Shown: in pieces, positions 43,209 to 50,751 of the stretch
How the letters are laid out: every line of letters begins with the position of its first letter
Position numbering within the stretch: the stretch's first letter is position 1
NCBI RefSeq assembly: GCF_021631985.1
Contig: NZ_CP070225.1
Span: forward strand, 3,968,001 to 4,032,000
Source: Sandaracinus amylolyticus
GTDB taxonomy: Bacteria; Myxococcota_A; Polyangia; Polyangiales; Sandaracinaceae
Length of the DNA: 64,000 nucleotides
Direction of reading: 5' to 3'
Program-made: the position numbers and the translations under genes
Notes under the pieces: generated by a model
Databases searched by the model: none
What the model was told of the DNA's origin: nothing
Seen by the model: the letters and a program-made list of their open reading frames with translations, nothing else

Positions 43209-44864
43209 ATGCCGGGCGACGCGAGCAGCGAGACGACCACCGCGAGCGAGACAATCGCTCCGTCGGTCTTCGTGCGCGCAGTCGCGGACGGCGAGTGGGA
43301 AGTCGTCGATCGCGCGAGCGGGGAGCGCGTCGGCGAGACGCACGCATCGCGGAACGCGGCGCTCGACGCAGCGCTCGCCGAGCTCGGCGACGTGCTCAAG
43401 GGACCGCACCTCCGGGACGACAAGACGGGCGAGACGGTCGGGCAGTGGCGCTGGCTCGATGCGACCAGCGAGGAAGACGAAGCCGACGTGCTCGACGCGG
43501 ACGGCAACGTCGCGCGCCCGCGCATCACCGCGGCCGCGATCGACTCGATGGCGGCGAACCTGAACGCGTCGCCGATGCCGCGCCCGATCGACGGCGGCAA
43601 GGTGCCCAGCGACTTCGCGCCGAGCGAGGTGCACGGCACCTACGAGGACTCCGGCACGCCCGCGAACGGCTGGGCGCACGCCGCGGTGCCGTTCGTGAAC
43701 GACAAGGGCCGCACGCACCTCGCGCTGCGCGCCGAGCTCTGGCCGACGGTCGCGCGCGAGGTCGATCGCGGACGCCTCGCCTACGGCTCGGTGCACGTCG
43801 AAGGCGACGACATGGACGACACCGGCGCGATCGAGGGCGCGACGCTCGAGTCGCACGCGCTCACGAACCGCCCGGTGGTGCAGACGCTCCTGCCGAGCAC
43901 GGCGATGTTGAGCCGCGGCCGGCGTGCCGTGGTGACCCTGCGATCGCGAGGGAAGGACACGATGACGAAGCCGAAGGTCATGACTCTGCGCGGCGCCGCG
44001 CTCACCGCGCTCACCGAGCTGTGCGCGCTCATCGGGATCGAGTTCAGCGAGGAGATGGACGCGGACGAGTGGTCGTCGCCGGCCGTCTCGCGCGTGCGGG
44101 CGCTGAAGCAGCTCGCGGTGGGCGAGCAGGTGATCGAGGCGCTGCCGAAGGGCGGCGGCGATCCGGCGGCCGCGGTGACCGCGGCGTACGCCGCGCACCG
44201 CAAGGCGGTCTCGACGAAGCGCGCCGAGGGCGGCACCGCGGAGGGCGGGACCGAGGGCGCGACCGCTCCGGCGGCTTCGGCCGAGGCGACGCAGCTCGCG
44301 GACCTGCTCAAGGAGAAGGTCGGCGTCGCGACCGACGCGGAACTGCTCGCGTGGGTCACCGAGAACGTCGACGAGATCGCGGCGCTCGCGGAGGACGATG
44401 ACGCGGCCCCGGCGGGGACCGGCGAGGGCGCGGCCGTCACTGCGTCGAAGGGCGGCAAGGCGAAGGGCACGAAGCTCGCGCTGTCGCTCGCGCTGAATCG
44501 CATCGCCACGCTCGAGGCGCAGGTCGGTGATCGCGTCGTCGAGATGGTCGACGCGGACGTCGCGGCCGGAAAGGTCCCGACCGCGGAGCGCGACGAGTAT
44601 CTCGAGCTCGCTCGCCTCAACGGCGCGCTCTACTCGAAGCTCACGAAGAACGCGCGCGCGGTGCCGACGGGTCGAGTCGCGCAGTCGACCGAGGCGCGTC
44701 TCGGCAAGGGGCCGACCGGCAATGCTGGCCCGGTGGCCGAGGCGGACCTCGACGACGAGGAGAAGGTGACCTTCGAGGCGCTCCTCGCGATGCGCCTGTG
44801 GGACCGGAACGTCTGCGCCGCGAAGGCGCGCGAGACGACCGAGGAGCGTCGCGCGCGGGCGTGA
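43209..44864 (+). CDS. Mu I-like head protease with scaffold C-terminus
   Basis: A 551-residue protein: the first 250 residues fit the Mu I-type prohead protease (DGNVARPRITAAAIDSMAANL, SGTPANGWAHAAVPFVND, LESHALTNRPVVQTLLPS is the typical block with catalytic-site neighbours). The second half is helical, Ala/Glu-rich and scaffold-like. An internal ATG at 43,962 (TKPKVMTLRGAALTALTELC), preceded by GGGAAGGACAC, could make the scaffold alone, as in Mu I/Z and lambda C/Nu3. It cleaves scaffold and capsid during maturation. Confidence 0.78.
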   Translation: MPGDASSETTTASETIAPSVFVRAVADGEWEVVDRASGERVGETHASRNAALDAALAELGDVLKGPHLRDDKTGETVGQWRWLDATSEEDEADVLDADGNVARPRITAAAIDSMAANLNASPMPRPIDGGKVPSDFAPSEVHGTYEDSGTPANGWAHAAVPFVNDKGRTHLALRAELWPTVAREVDRGRLAYGSVHVEGDDMDDTGAIEGATLESHALTNRPVVQTLLPSTAMLSRGRRAVVTLRSRGKDTMTKPKVMTLRGAALTALTELCALIGIEFSEEMDADEWSSPAVSRVRALKQLAVGEQVIEALPKGGGDPAAAVTAAYAAHRKAVSTKRAEGGTAEGGTEGATAPAASAEATQLADLLKEKVGVATDAELLAWVTENVDEIAALAEDDDAAPAGTGEGAAVTASKGGKAKGTKLALSLALNRIATLEAQVGDRVVEMVDADVAAGKVPTAERDEYLELARLNGALYSKLTKNARAVPTGRVAQSTEARLGKGPTGNAGPVAEADLDDEEKVTFEALLAMRLWDRNVCAAKARETTEERRARA

Positions 44865-44897
44865 TCCCGGCGCCAGCACGAACACGGAGAAGGCGAC

Positions 44898-45329
44898 ATG
44901 GCAGCTCTCACGCAGGACAAGAAGCGCGACGTGCTCGGCGAGGATGGCGTCCTCGAGAGCATCGGCGCGGCCGCGAACGCGGTGTGGTTCAACGGCTCGC
45001 TCATCGCGCGCAACGCGGGCGGCTACGGCATCGCCGCGACCAGCGCGGCGGGCCTCGAGATCGTCGGCGTCGCGGACGGCGGCGGCAACAACACCGGCGG
45101 CGCGAACGGCGCGAAGGAGATCAAGCTCCGTCGCGGTCAGGTCGAGGGCATCGCCGCGCCGACGCTCGACATCACCGACGTCGGCCTCGACGCGCGCACC
45201 GTCGACGACGGGACCGTCGGCGGCACCGCCGACACCGCGACCGGTCTGCCCGCGGGCCGCATCGTCGCGTACCGCAACAGCAAGGCCTACGTCGAGATCG
45301 GTCGGTTCCGCGGCGTCAACGCGCCGTGA
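44898..45329 (+). CDS. candidate head decoration protein
   Basis: A 143-residue beta-rich, Gly/Ala/Thr-rich protein (AANAVWFNGSLIARNAGGYG, then EIVGVADGGGNNTGGANGAK and GRIVAYRNSKAYVEIGRFRG), located between the protease and capsid genes, where small capsid decoration or stabiliser proteins are usual. It has its own ribosome-binding site (GGAGAAGG). The name is positional; no family domain was confirmed. Confidence 0.6.
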   Translation: MAALTQDKKRDVLGEDGVLESIGAAANAVWFNGSLIARNAGGYGIAATSAAGLEIVGVADGGGNNTGGANGAKEIKLRRGQVEGIAAPTLDITDVGLDARTVDDGTVGGTADTATGLPAGRIVAYRNSKAYVEIGRFRGVNAP

Positions 45330-45367
45330 GGCCCTGACGCGCCCTCAAGCATCGGGAGACAGACGTC

Positions 45368-46303
45368 ATGGCGATCACGAACTACGCGACGAACTACGCG
45401 GCGGCGACGACCGCGTTCCACCAGGGCTTCGAGGAGCTCTTCAATCGGCAGCGCACGCCGCTGTTCTCGATGATCTGCGAGGAAGTGCCGGTTACCGGGC
45501 TGACGCTCGAGGCCCCCTTCCTCGGCGACGACTCGCCGGTGCGGAAGTGGATCGGGAGCAAGCGCTTCCAGGACCTGCGCTCGTTCCGGCAGAGCTACCC
45601 GGTCGAGCCGTACGAGAAGAGCCTGCGCATCCCCGCGCTCAACGTGCGGCACGACTCGAGCGGCGCGATCGCGCGGCGCATCTCGGCGTTCCTGCAGAGC
45701 GTCGTGAGCTACTTCGACAAGCCGGTGTTCGACATGCTCATGTCGAACCCCGTCGGGTTCGACGGCGTCGCGCTGTGCTCGACCTCGCACCCGTTCGGAC
45801 CGAACGGCGGCGTGCAGTCGAACAAGTCGAACAACCCGCTCTCGCACTCCGAGTACCGCGCCGCCCTGAAGACGATGGGCGGCTGGCTCTCGGAGAACGG
45901 CGAGCCGCTCGAGATGAGCGGCACGGTGCTGCTCGTGGGCACCGACCAGGAGGACATCGCGCTCGAGGTCGCCGGCGTCGACAAGCCGGTGAACGTCGGG
46001 CAGACGGGCACGCTCGACGCGAACGCGAACGTGGTCGGCGTGACGACCGTCAAGAACGTGTTCCAGGGCCGCACGACGGTCATCGTCTCGCCGCGCGTGA
46101 GCGCGACGAAGTGGGCGGTGCTCGACATGAGCAAGCCGGGGCTCGCGCCGCTCGTGATCGGCGTCGCGCGCAAGCCCGAGGCGATCGCGATGGACAAGCC
46201 CGACAGCCCGGCGCGCTTCGAGCGCGACGACTGGGAGGGCTCGATCGAGGCGGACTTCGCGCTCGGCGCGGGCGTCTGGCCGACGCTCTTCGGGAATCTC
46301 TGA
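45368..46303 (+). CDS. major capsid protein, Mu gpT-like
   Basis: A 311-residue protein fitting the Mu gpT-type major head subunit: FEELFNRQRTPLFSMICEEV, then SKRFQDLRSFRQSYPVEPYE, MLMSNPVGFDGVALCSTSHP and VLLVGTDQEDIALEVAGVD, ending AVLDMSKPGLAPLVIG and FERDDWEGSIEADFALGAGV. It makes the icosahedral shell. Length is close to Mu gpT (about 305). A tRNA-like sequence and a hairpin follow its stop. Confidence 0.82.
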   Translation: MAITNYATNYAAATTAFHQGFEELFNRQRTPLFSMICEEVPVTGLTLEAPFLGDDSPVRKWIGSKRFQDLRSFRQSYPVEPYEKSLRIPALNVRHDSSGAIARRISAFLQSVVSYFDKPVFDMLMSNPVGFDGVALCSTSHPFGPNGGVQSNKSNNPLSHSEYRAALKTMGGWLSENGEPLEMSGTVLLVGTDQEDIALEVAGVDKPVNVGQTGTLDANANVVGVTTVKNVFQGRTTVIVSPRVSATKWAVLDMSKPGLAPLVIGVARKPEAIAMDKPDSPARFERDDWEGSIEADFALGAGVWPTLFGNL

Positions 46304-46333
46304 CCTATCGGCCTGCCCGGCTAGGGCCGGCGC

Positions 46334-46381
46334 GTCCGGCGTCGAGAGCGCGAGCAGTCGGGTCCTGCTCGAGCACCGGAC
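46334..46381 (+). other. nested hairpin after the capsid gene
   Basis: GTCCGG (46334-46339) pairs with CCGGAC (46376-46381), and inside it GAGCAG (46352-46357) pairs with CTGCTC (46365-46370) around the 7-nt loop TCGGGTC. It lies between the capsid stop and the tRNA-like gene. It could be a processing or termination structure; no T-run follows. Confidence 0.45.
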
Positions 46382-46386
46382 CTCGT

Positions 46387-46460
46387 AGCGGTGTGGGGGA
46401 GAAGCCGTCCCCGCCGGCCTCATAAGCCGGAGATCGCTGGTGCGAATCCAGCCGCCGCTC
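46387..46460 (+). tRNA. tRNA-like gene, anticodon CAT (Met/Ile2-type), degenerate loops
   Basis: A cloverleaf folds: acceptor AGCGGTG with CGCCGCT (one G-U pair), D stem GGGG/CCCC, anticodon stem CCGGC/GCCGG with loop CTCATAA (anticodon CAT), 5-nt variable loop, and T stem GCTGG/CCAGC. The D loop AGAAGCCGT lacks the usual GG and the T loop is TGCGAAT rather than TTCGAAT, so D-T loop contacts would be weak. No CCA is encoded. It lies in the capsid operon on the transcribed strand. It might be a phage tRNA, a decaying tRNA or a tRNA-mimic processing signal. Confidence 0.6.
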
Positions 46461-46480
46461 TGCCTTTTTGGAGGAGCCAC

Positions 46481-46984
46481 ATGGAGCCGCAGCTGATCCA
46501 GCAGGAGACCCGCCGCCGTGATCTGCGCGCGTACGAGCCGCGCGTGATGCTCGAGATCACCGTCCGCCCGCTCTCGCAGGTGGTCGAGGGACACGTCGTG
46601 CCGCAGGGCACGCACCGCATCCTCGTCGCCGAGTCGCGCGTCGACGCGGTTCGCGAGCTCGTCGAGACCGAGAAGGATCGCGCGATGCTCGCGCAGGCGC
46701 GCGAGATGTTCGAGCGCGAGCTCTCACGCTGGACGGCGACGGGCCAGAAGGCCGAGACGTTCGGGGGCTCGCTCGAGCGCGAGTTCCACAAGATCGCTGG
46801 GCGTGGTCTGGCTCCGATCACGTCGCTGAAGGTGCTCCCCGGCACGCACGCGCCGATCGTCAGCGACGACGAGGTGAAGAGCGCGGGCGTGGCGGCCGCG
46901 ATGCTCTCGCAGCTCGAGCGCATGCAGTCGCGCGGCGACGCCGACGCGAGCGACGAGAAGGGCGCGCGCAGCAAGAAGAGCTGA
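46481..46984 (+). CDS. hypothetical virion/morphogenesis protein
   Basis: A 167-residue protein (MEPQLIQQETRRRDLRAYEP, then ILVAESRVDAVRELVETEKD, then EREFHKIAGRGLAPITSLKV). The start is chosen at 46,481 because GGAGG precedes it by 6 bp, and the longer upstream frame would read through the tRNA-like sequence. It lies between the capsid and DUF1320 genes, so a head-tail connector or minor head role is likely. No family recognised. Confidence 0.6.
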   Translation: MEPQLIQQETRRRDLRAYEPRVMLEITVRPLSQVVEGHVVPQGTHRILVAESRVDAVRELVETEKDRAMLAQAREMFERELSRWTATGQKAETFGGSLEREFHKIAGRGLAPITSLKVLPGTHAPIVSDDEVKSAGVAAAMLSQLERMQSRGDADASDEKGARSKKS

Positions 46985-47002
46985 GCGCGCGACGGAGTCG
47001 GC

Positions 47003-47449
47003 GTGTACCTGACCGAGCAGTATCTGCGCGAGCTCTTCGGGTCGAACGAGGTCTCTGCCCTCTGTCCGACTCCGGCGGAGCTCACGCGCGTGATCGAGGC
47101 GGCGGAAGCCGAGACCGAGACCGCGCTGCAGAACGGCGGGTACCGCTCGGCCGTGCCGAGCTCGGTGTACTCGACCCTCGAGGCGTGTCCGAAGGCGATC
47201 CGCCTGCTCGCGTACGGCGCGTGGATCGAGCTCGCGCACGGCCGCAAGCGCGTCGAGATCCCCGCGCAGTTCCTCGAGTATGTGCGGAAGCTCGATCTCG
47301 TGCGGACCGGGAAGTACGAGATCCCGGGCGTCGAGAAGGACGTCGCGCGCGCGGTCGGCGGCATCCTCTCGAGCGACACGTCGCCGACATCCTCGACCTC
47401 GCGTCAGCAGGTGTTCGGCCGCGGCTCGTTCCGCGACGGTGGGTACTGA
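47003..47449 (+). CDS. DUF1320 / Mu gp36-like head-tail connector
   Basis: A 148-residue protein with the DUF1320 pattern: YLTEQYLRELFGSNEVSALC, then LTRVIEAAEAETETALQNGG, YSTLEACPKAIRLLAYGAWI. In Mu this is gp36, a connector placed between capsid and tail genes, as here. GTG start. The C-terminus (SSTSRQQVFGRGSFRDGGY) is flexible. Confidence 0.78.
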   Translation: MYLTEQYLRELFGSNEVSALCPTPAELTRVIEAAEAETETALQNGGYRSAVPSSVYSTLEACPKAIRLLAYGAWIELAHGRKRVEIPAQFLEYVRKLDLVRTGKYEIPGVEKDVARAVGGILSSDTSPTSSTSRQQVFGRGSFRDGGY

Positions 47450-47450
47450 C

Positions 47451-47897
47451 GTGGGCGTGCGTGTCGAGGGAGCGCGCGAAGCGTCGGAACTGCTCGGCGG
47501 GATCGCTGCGCGGCTCCGCGAGCCCACCCCCGCGCTCCGCGCCGAGGCAGACCGCATGCTCGCCGAGGCGCGTGCGTCGATCGGGTCGCGTACCGCGCCC
47601 GACGGCTCGGACTGGCCCGCACCGAAGAAGACGACCGCACGCGCGGGAGAGCGCGGGCGCCCGCGCGCGCCGACGCGTCGATCGGGTCGCCTCGCAGCAT
47701 CGGGCCGCGTGCTCGCGGAGCAGGCCGAGGCGATCGTCGAGTTCACCGCGCCCTACGCCGGCTTCGTGCAGGACGGCACCGGCCACATGGAGCCTAGGCG
47801 CTTTCTGCCGTTCGACGGGGATACGCCGCGCGACGAGGGGTCGCTGCGCGGTCTCGAGCAGCGCGTCGGCGACTGGATCGTGCGGGGTGCGCGATGA
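47451..47897 (+). CDS. virion morphogenesis protein, Mu gpG-like
   Basis: A 148-residue protein fitting the Mu gpG / phage virion morphogenesis family: RVEGAREASELLGGIAARLR, then PDGSDWPAPKKTT, AIVEFTAPYAGFVQDGTGHM and EPRRFLPF. Such proteins help complete the tail. GTG start 1 bp after the DUF1320 stop. Its stop overlaps the next start by 4 bp. Confidence 0.7.
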   Translation: MGVRVEGAREASELLGGIAARLREPTPALRAEADRMLAEARASIGSRTAPDGSDWPAPKKTTARAGERGRPRAPTRRSGRLAASGRVLAEQAEAIVEFTAPYAGFVQDGTGHMEPRRFLPFDGDTPRDEGSLRGLEQRVGDWIVRGAR

Positions 47898-48409
47898 CGA
47901 AGCGCGCCATGCTGAAGGCCGCCGAGGAAGTGCTCGCGGGCACGATCGGAGGCGTGCGCACCGTCGACGCGGGCTCGCTCGAGCGCGGCGCGTACGCCGG
48001 CGTAACCGACGAGCAGTTGCGGATGTCGGTGCTCGTGAAGGCGAGCTACGAAGTCGAGGTCGTCGAGGACGACACGACGGGGATCGTCGCCAACGAGAGC
48101 GCGAACCTCTCGATCGACAAGCTCACGGTGCGCGTGCGGCTCGCGTTCTCCACCGAGAGCGAGCTCAACGCCGACGAGCGCCTCGCGGTCCGCGCGACGG
48201 CGTTCGAGACGGCCGACACCTGCCGCGACGCGCTCGCGTTCGCGGGGAACCTCCACGCGACGAGCGAGGGCGTGCTGACGCGCCTCGCAGGCGACGCGCT
48301 CAACCGCCGCGGCCCGGTGCGCACTGCGCGCGAGGACTGGGCGGCGCGCATCTACGTCGTCGAGTTCCTGATGACCGGACTGATGCACCGCGTGCGCGCG
48401 GTGGCGTGA
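47894..48409 (+). CDS. candidate tail terminator or completion protein
   Basis: A 171-residue protein (LRMSVLVKASYEVEVVEDDT, then LTVRVRLAFSTESELNADER and ADTCRDALAFAGNLHATSEG). Alpha/beta with a long helix, the size and place (between gpG-like and tail tube genes) of tail terminators. ATG coupled to the previous stop. Positional call; family not recognised. Confidence 0.55.
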   Translation: MTKRAMLKAAEEVLAGTIGGVRTVDAGSLERGAYAGVTDEQLRMSVLVKASYEVEVVEDDTTGIVANESANLSIDKLTVRVRLAFSTESELNADERLAVRATAFETADTCRDALAFAGNLHATSEGVLTRLAGDALNRRGPVRTAREDWAARIYVVEFLMTGLMHRVRAVA

Positions 48410-48416
48410 GGGCACC

Positions 48417-49670
48417 ATGACGCTCGAGATCGATCGGCTGCGGTACGTGGGGCTCGACGAGGAGCCGACCGGCGATGCGAACTACGGGAAGATCCGCACG
48501 ATCCCCGGCACGTTCCTCGCGCTGCCGTACATGGAAGGGTCGCTGAAGATCGACCCGGACACGACGAACCTCGACCCGATGGCGGGCAAGGTCGGGATCG
48601 ACGACTACGACGTGCAGATCCCGGGGCCCAAGAAGGTCACCGCGGCGTTCGACATCCCGCTGCACTCGCACGGTCTCGACCTGAACGGCGTCAACGCGGC
48701 GCCGACGATCAGCACGTGGGCGTTCCTGCGGCTGCTGAAGATCTGTCTCGGCGGCGTGGTCGCGACGACGAACCCCGGCGCGCCGACGCTCGTCGTCGCG
48801 GGCACGACGATCAACACCGTCACCGTCACGACGGGCCACGGCGCGCGCTTCCAGCGCGGCAGCGTGATCGCGTGCCAGACGGTCTCCGGATCGACCGCGC
48901 TCGAGGCGAAGGAGGTCGCTTCGGTCGCGGGTGACGTCGTGACCGTGAAGGAGGCGTTCAGCGCGATCCCGACCACCGGCACGCAGGTGCGCGGCGGCGT
49001 CACCGCCTACCCGACGCGCGATCCCGACACGAGCGCGCAGCTGCTCATCGAAGGTCGCGAGCTGTCGGACCGCTTCGCGATCATGGGACTGAACGGCGGC
49101 TTCGGGATCACGGCGCAGTTCGGCCAGGACGCGCAGCCGAGCAAGTTCTCGTTCAACCTCGGCGGCGCCGACTGGTCGCGCCTCGCCGATGGCTCCGGCG
49201 TCACGACGCCGACCTACTCGCCGTTCCAGCTCATCCGCAGCGTCGATGCGCCGCTCACGGTGCCGGTGTTCGGCACGTCGACGCGCGCGCTCGTGCACCA
49301 GGCCGACTTCAAGCTCGAGCTCGCGCTGCAGTACATGGACGAGCGGAGTGGCTCGGGCGTGAACGGCATCCGCCGCAAGCGCCGCCTGCCCGGGCGCCCG
49401 CTCGTGAAGGGCTCGTTCGTCGAGCGCTTCGAGGACCAGACGCGCTGGGCGTCGTACGAGGCGCGCGAGATCCGCTCGGTCTACCAGCAGCTCGGCACGA
49501 TCGCGGGGGGGATCTGCCTCATCAGCGTTCCGCGTGTGCAGTTCGGGCAACCGAAGCGCGCAGCCGCGGGCGAGGCCGCGGGCACCGAGGTGCCCTTCTG
49601 GAGCTTCCCCGACACGACCGGCGGCACGACCGAGCTCGAGACGGCGGCGATCCGCTTCCACTTCGTCTGA
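48417..49670 (+). CDS. major tail tube protein
   Basis: A 417-residue beta-rich protein (IRTIPGTFLALPYMEGSLKI, then VTAAFDIPLHSHGLDLNGVN, FGITAQFGQDAQPSKFSFNL and LVHQADFKLELALQYMDERS). It lies upstream of the tail chaperone pair and tape measure, the standard place of the tail tube protein. The length suggests an extra Ig-like insert (LVVAGTTINTVTVTTGHG region). Expected to polymerise around the tape measure to form the non-contractile tube. Confidence 0.72.
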   Translation: MTLEIDRLRYVGLDEEPTGDANYGKIRTIPGTFLALPYMEGSLKIDPDTTNLDPMAGKVGIDDYDVQIPGPKKVTAAFDIPLHSHGLDLNGVNAAPTISTWAFLRLLKICLGGVVATTNPGAPTLVVAGTTINTVTVTTGHGARFQRGSVIACQTVSGSTALEAKEVASVAGDVVTVKEAFSAIPTTGTQVRGGVTAYPTRDPDTSAQLLIEGRELSDRFAIMGLNGGFGITAQFGQDAQPSKFSFNLGGADWSRLADGSGVTTPTYSPFQLIRSVDAPLTVPVFGTSTRALVHQADFKLELALQYMDERSGSGVNGIRRKRRLPGRPLVKGSFVERFEDQTRWASYEAREIRSVYQQLGTIAGGICLISVPRVQFGQPKRAAAGEAAGTEVPFWSFPDTTGGTTELETAAIRFHFV

Positions 49671-49681
49671 GAGGAGCCCGC

Positions 49682-50332
49682 ATGATGGAGACGAGAAAGC
49701 CGTTCGACGTGATTCGCTTGCACGACCCGGCGATCGACTGGGACGCCGTGAAGCGTCCTCAGCCGTGCCCGAACGAGCGATGCAGCAACGGGCTCGACGA
49801 GGCCGTCGACGACGGGCGCTGCGAGACGTGCGGCGGCGAGGGCTTCGTGCGCCTGTACGACGAGGGCCGGTTCTGCACCGAGCGCGACCTCGAGAAGGTG
49901 CTCGTCCACACGTTCCCCGGCGAGACGCCCGTGTACTTCGTGTGTCGGCGTCTCACCACGCCGCAGCGACAGAAGTACATCTCCCTCGCGACGTCGCACG
50001 ACGACGAGTACGTGCGCGCGTTCCAGGCCGGCGTGATCGAGATCCGCTTTCCCGATCGCCCGAAGTACGTCCCGAAGTGGCTCGCGAAGGGCGCGCTCAC
50101 GATGGACGACAAGGAGCTGCGCGACCTCGAGAAGGACCACGGGATCGAGTGGCCCGACTTGCTCGACGTGGGCTCGCAGATCCTCGCGAGGTCGAACGTC
50201 CCTTTCGGCTGTACGCCCTCCTATCCGGTGCTGCGCTCGTCGGTGGACGCGTGGGTCGCGGTCCAGCGACTCTGTGCGGAGCGGAGGGCGAGCGCTGCTC
50301 CCCCGAGCAGCGACGGGCCCAAGGCACCCTAG
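49682..50332 (+). CDS. tail assembly chaperone (G-like) with zinc-ribbon start
   Basis: A 216-residue protein lying between the tail tube and tape measure genes, where the tail chaperone G is found. An unusual feature is the DnaJ-like Cys cluster near the start (QPCPNERCSNGLDEA, then CETCGGEGFV). The body is FVCRRLTTPQRQKYISLATS, then VPKWLAKGALTMDDKELRDL. A second frame without a start, shifted by -1, continues past its stop to the tape measure start, so a -1 frameshift product (GT) is expected. Confidence 0.65.
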   Translation: MMETRKPFDVIRLHDPAIDWDAVKRPQPCPNERCSNGLDEAVDDGRCETCGGEGFVRLYDEGRFCTERDLEKVLVHTFPGETPVYFVCRRLTTPQRQKYISLATSHDDEYVRAFQAGVIEIRFPDRPKYVPKWLAKGALTMDDKELRDLEKDHGIEWPDLLDVGSQILARSNVPFGCTPSYPVLRSSVDAWVAVQRLCAERRASAAPPSSDGPKAP

Positions 50333-50751
50333 CCGGCAGCGGCGAGGAGTCGCGTCGTGTCCGCCTCGAGCTGCGACGCGCGTACCGCTGCCCGTGCGAC
50401 GGCGAGTCGGAACGATGGTCCGGCCCCGTCGACGAGCGGCAGGCGCGCGCGTGCTCGAGCGAGCTCGACGCTGCCGAGCAGGCCACGCACGTGCGCCCTG
50501 AGACATGCCCGTGGGCCGGCTTCTTCGACCCGGACGTGCAGCTCGTGCGCTGGGCGCACGGCTTCTGGTCGGCGGGTCTGCACCACGCGTGGGGTGACGA
50601 GCCCGAGTCGTGGCTCGTCGAGGCGGTGGCGTTCTACCACCGCGCGCTCGAGGCCGCGGCGCAGGCCGCTCGAGAGAAGCCGCAGGGCCCCGGCCCCGGC
50701 GGGATCACCGTCGAAGAGAAGCCCGGAGGAGGGCTGAAGATCCGTGGCTGA
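50305..50751 (+). CDS. tail chaperone frameshift extension (GT-like)
   Basis: An open frame shifted -1 relative to the G-like gene reaches a stop at 50,751, overlapping the tape measure start by 8 bp. From about 50,305 it reads like a real protein (LRRAYRCPCDGESERWSGPV, VRWAHGFWSAGLHHAWGDEP, ESWLVEAVAFYHRALEAAAQ). No ATG or GTG with a ribosome-binding site starts it, so it is probably made by ribosomal frameshifting near 50,300 from the gene ending at 50,332. The exact shift site is not fixed, so the given left end is approximate. Confidence 0.6.
   Translation, partial: EQRRAQGTLAGSGEESRRVRLELRRAYRCPCDGESERWSGPVDERQARACSSELDAAEQATHVRPETCPWAGFFDPDVQLVRWAHGFWSAGLHHAWGDEPESWLVEAVAFYHRALEAAAQAAREKPQGPGPGGITVEEKPGGGLKIRG

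Noticed and set aside
50315-50321. GGGCCCA as a -1 slippery heptamer at the G/GT junction.
   Set aside because: Codon phase is GGG CCC A, not G GGC CCA, so tandem slippage of the P and A sites would not work in the G reading frame.
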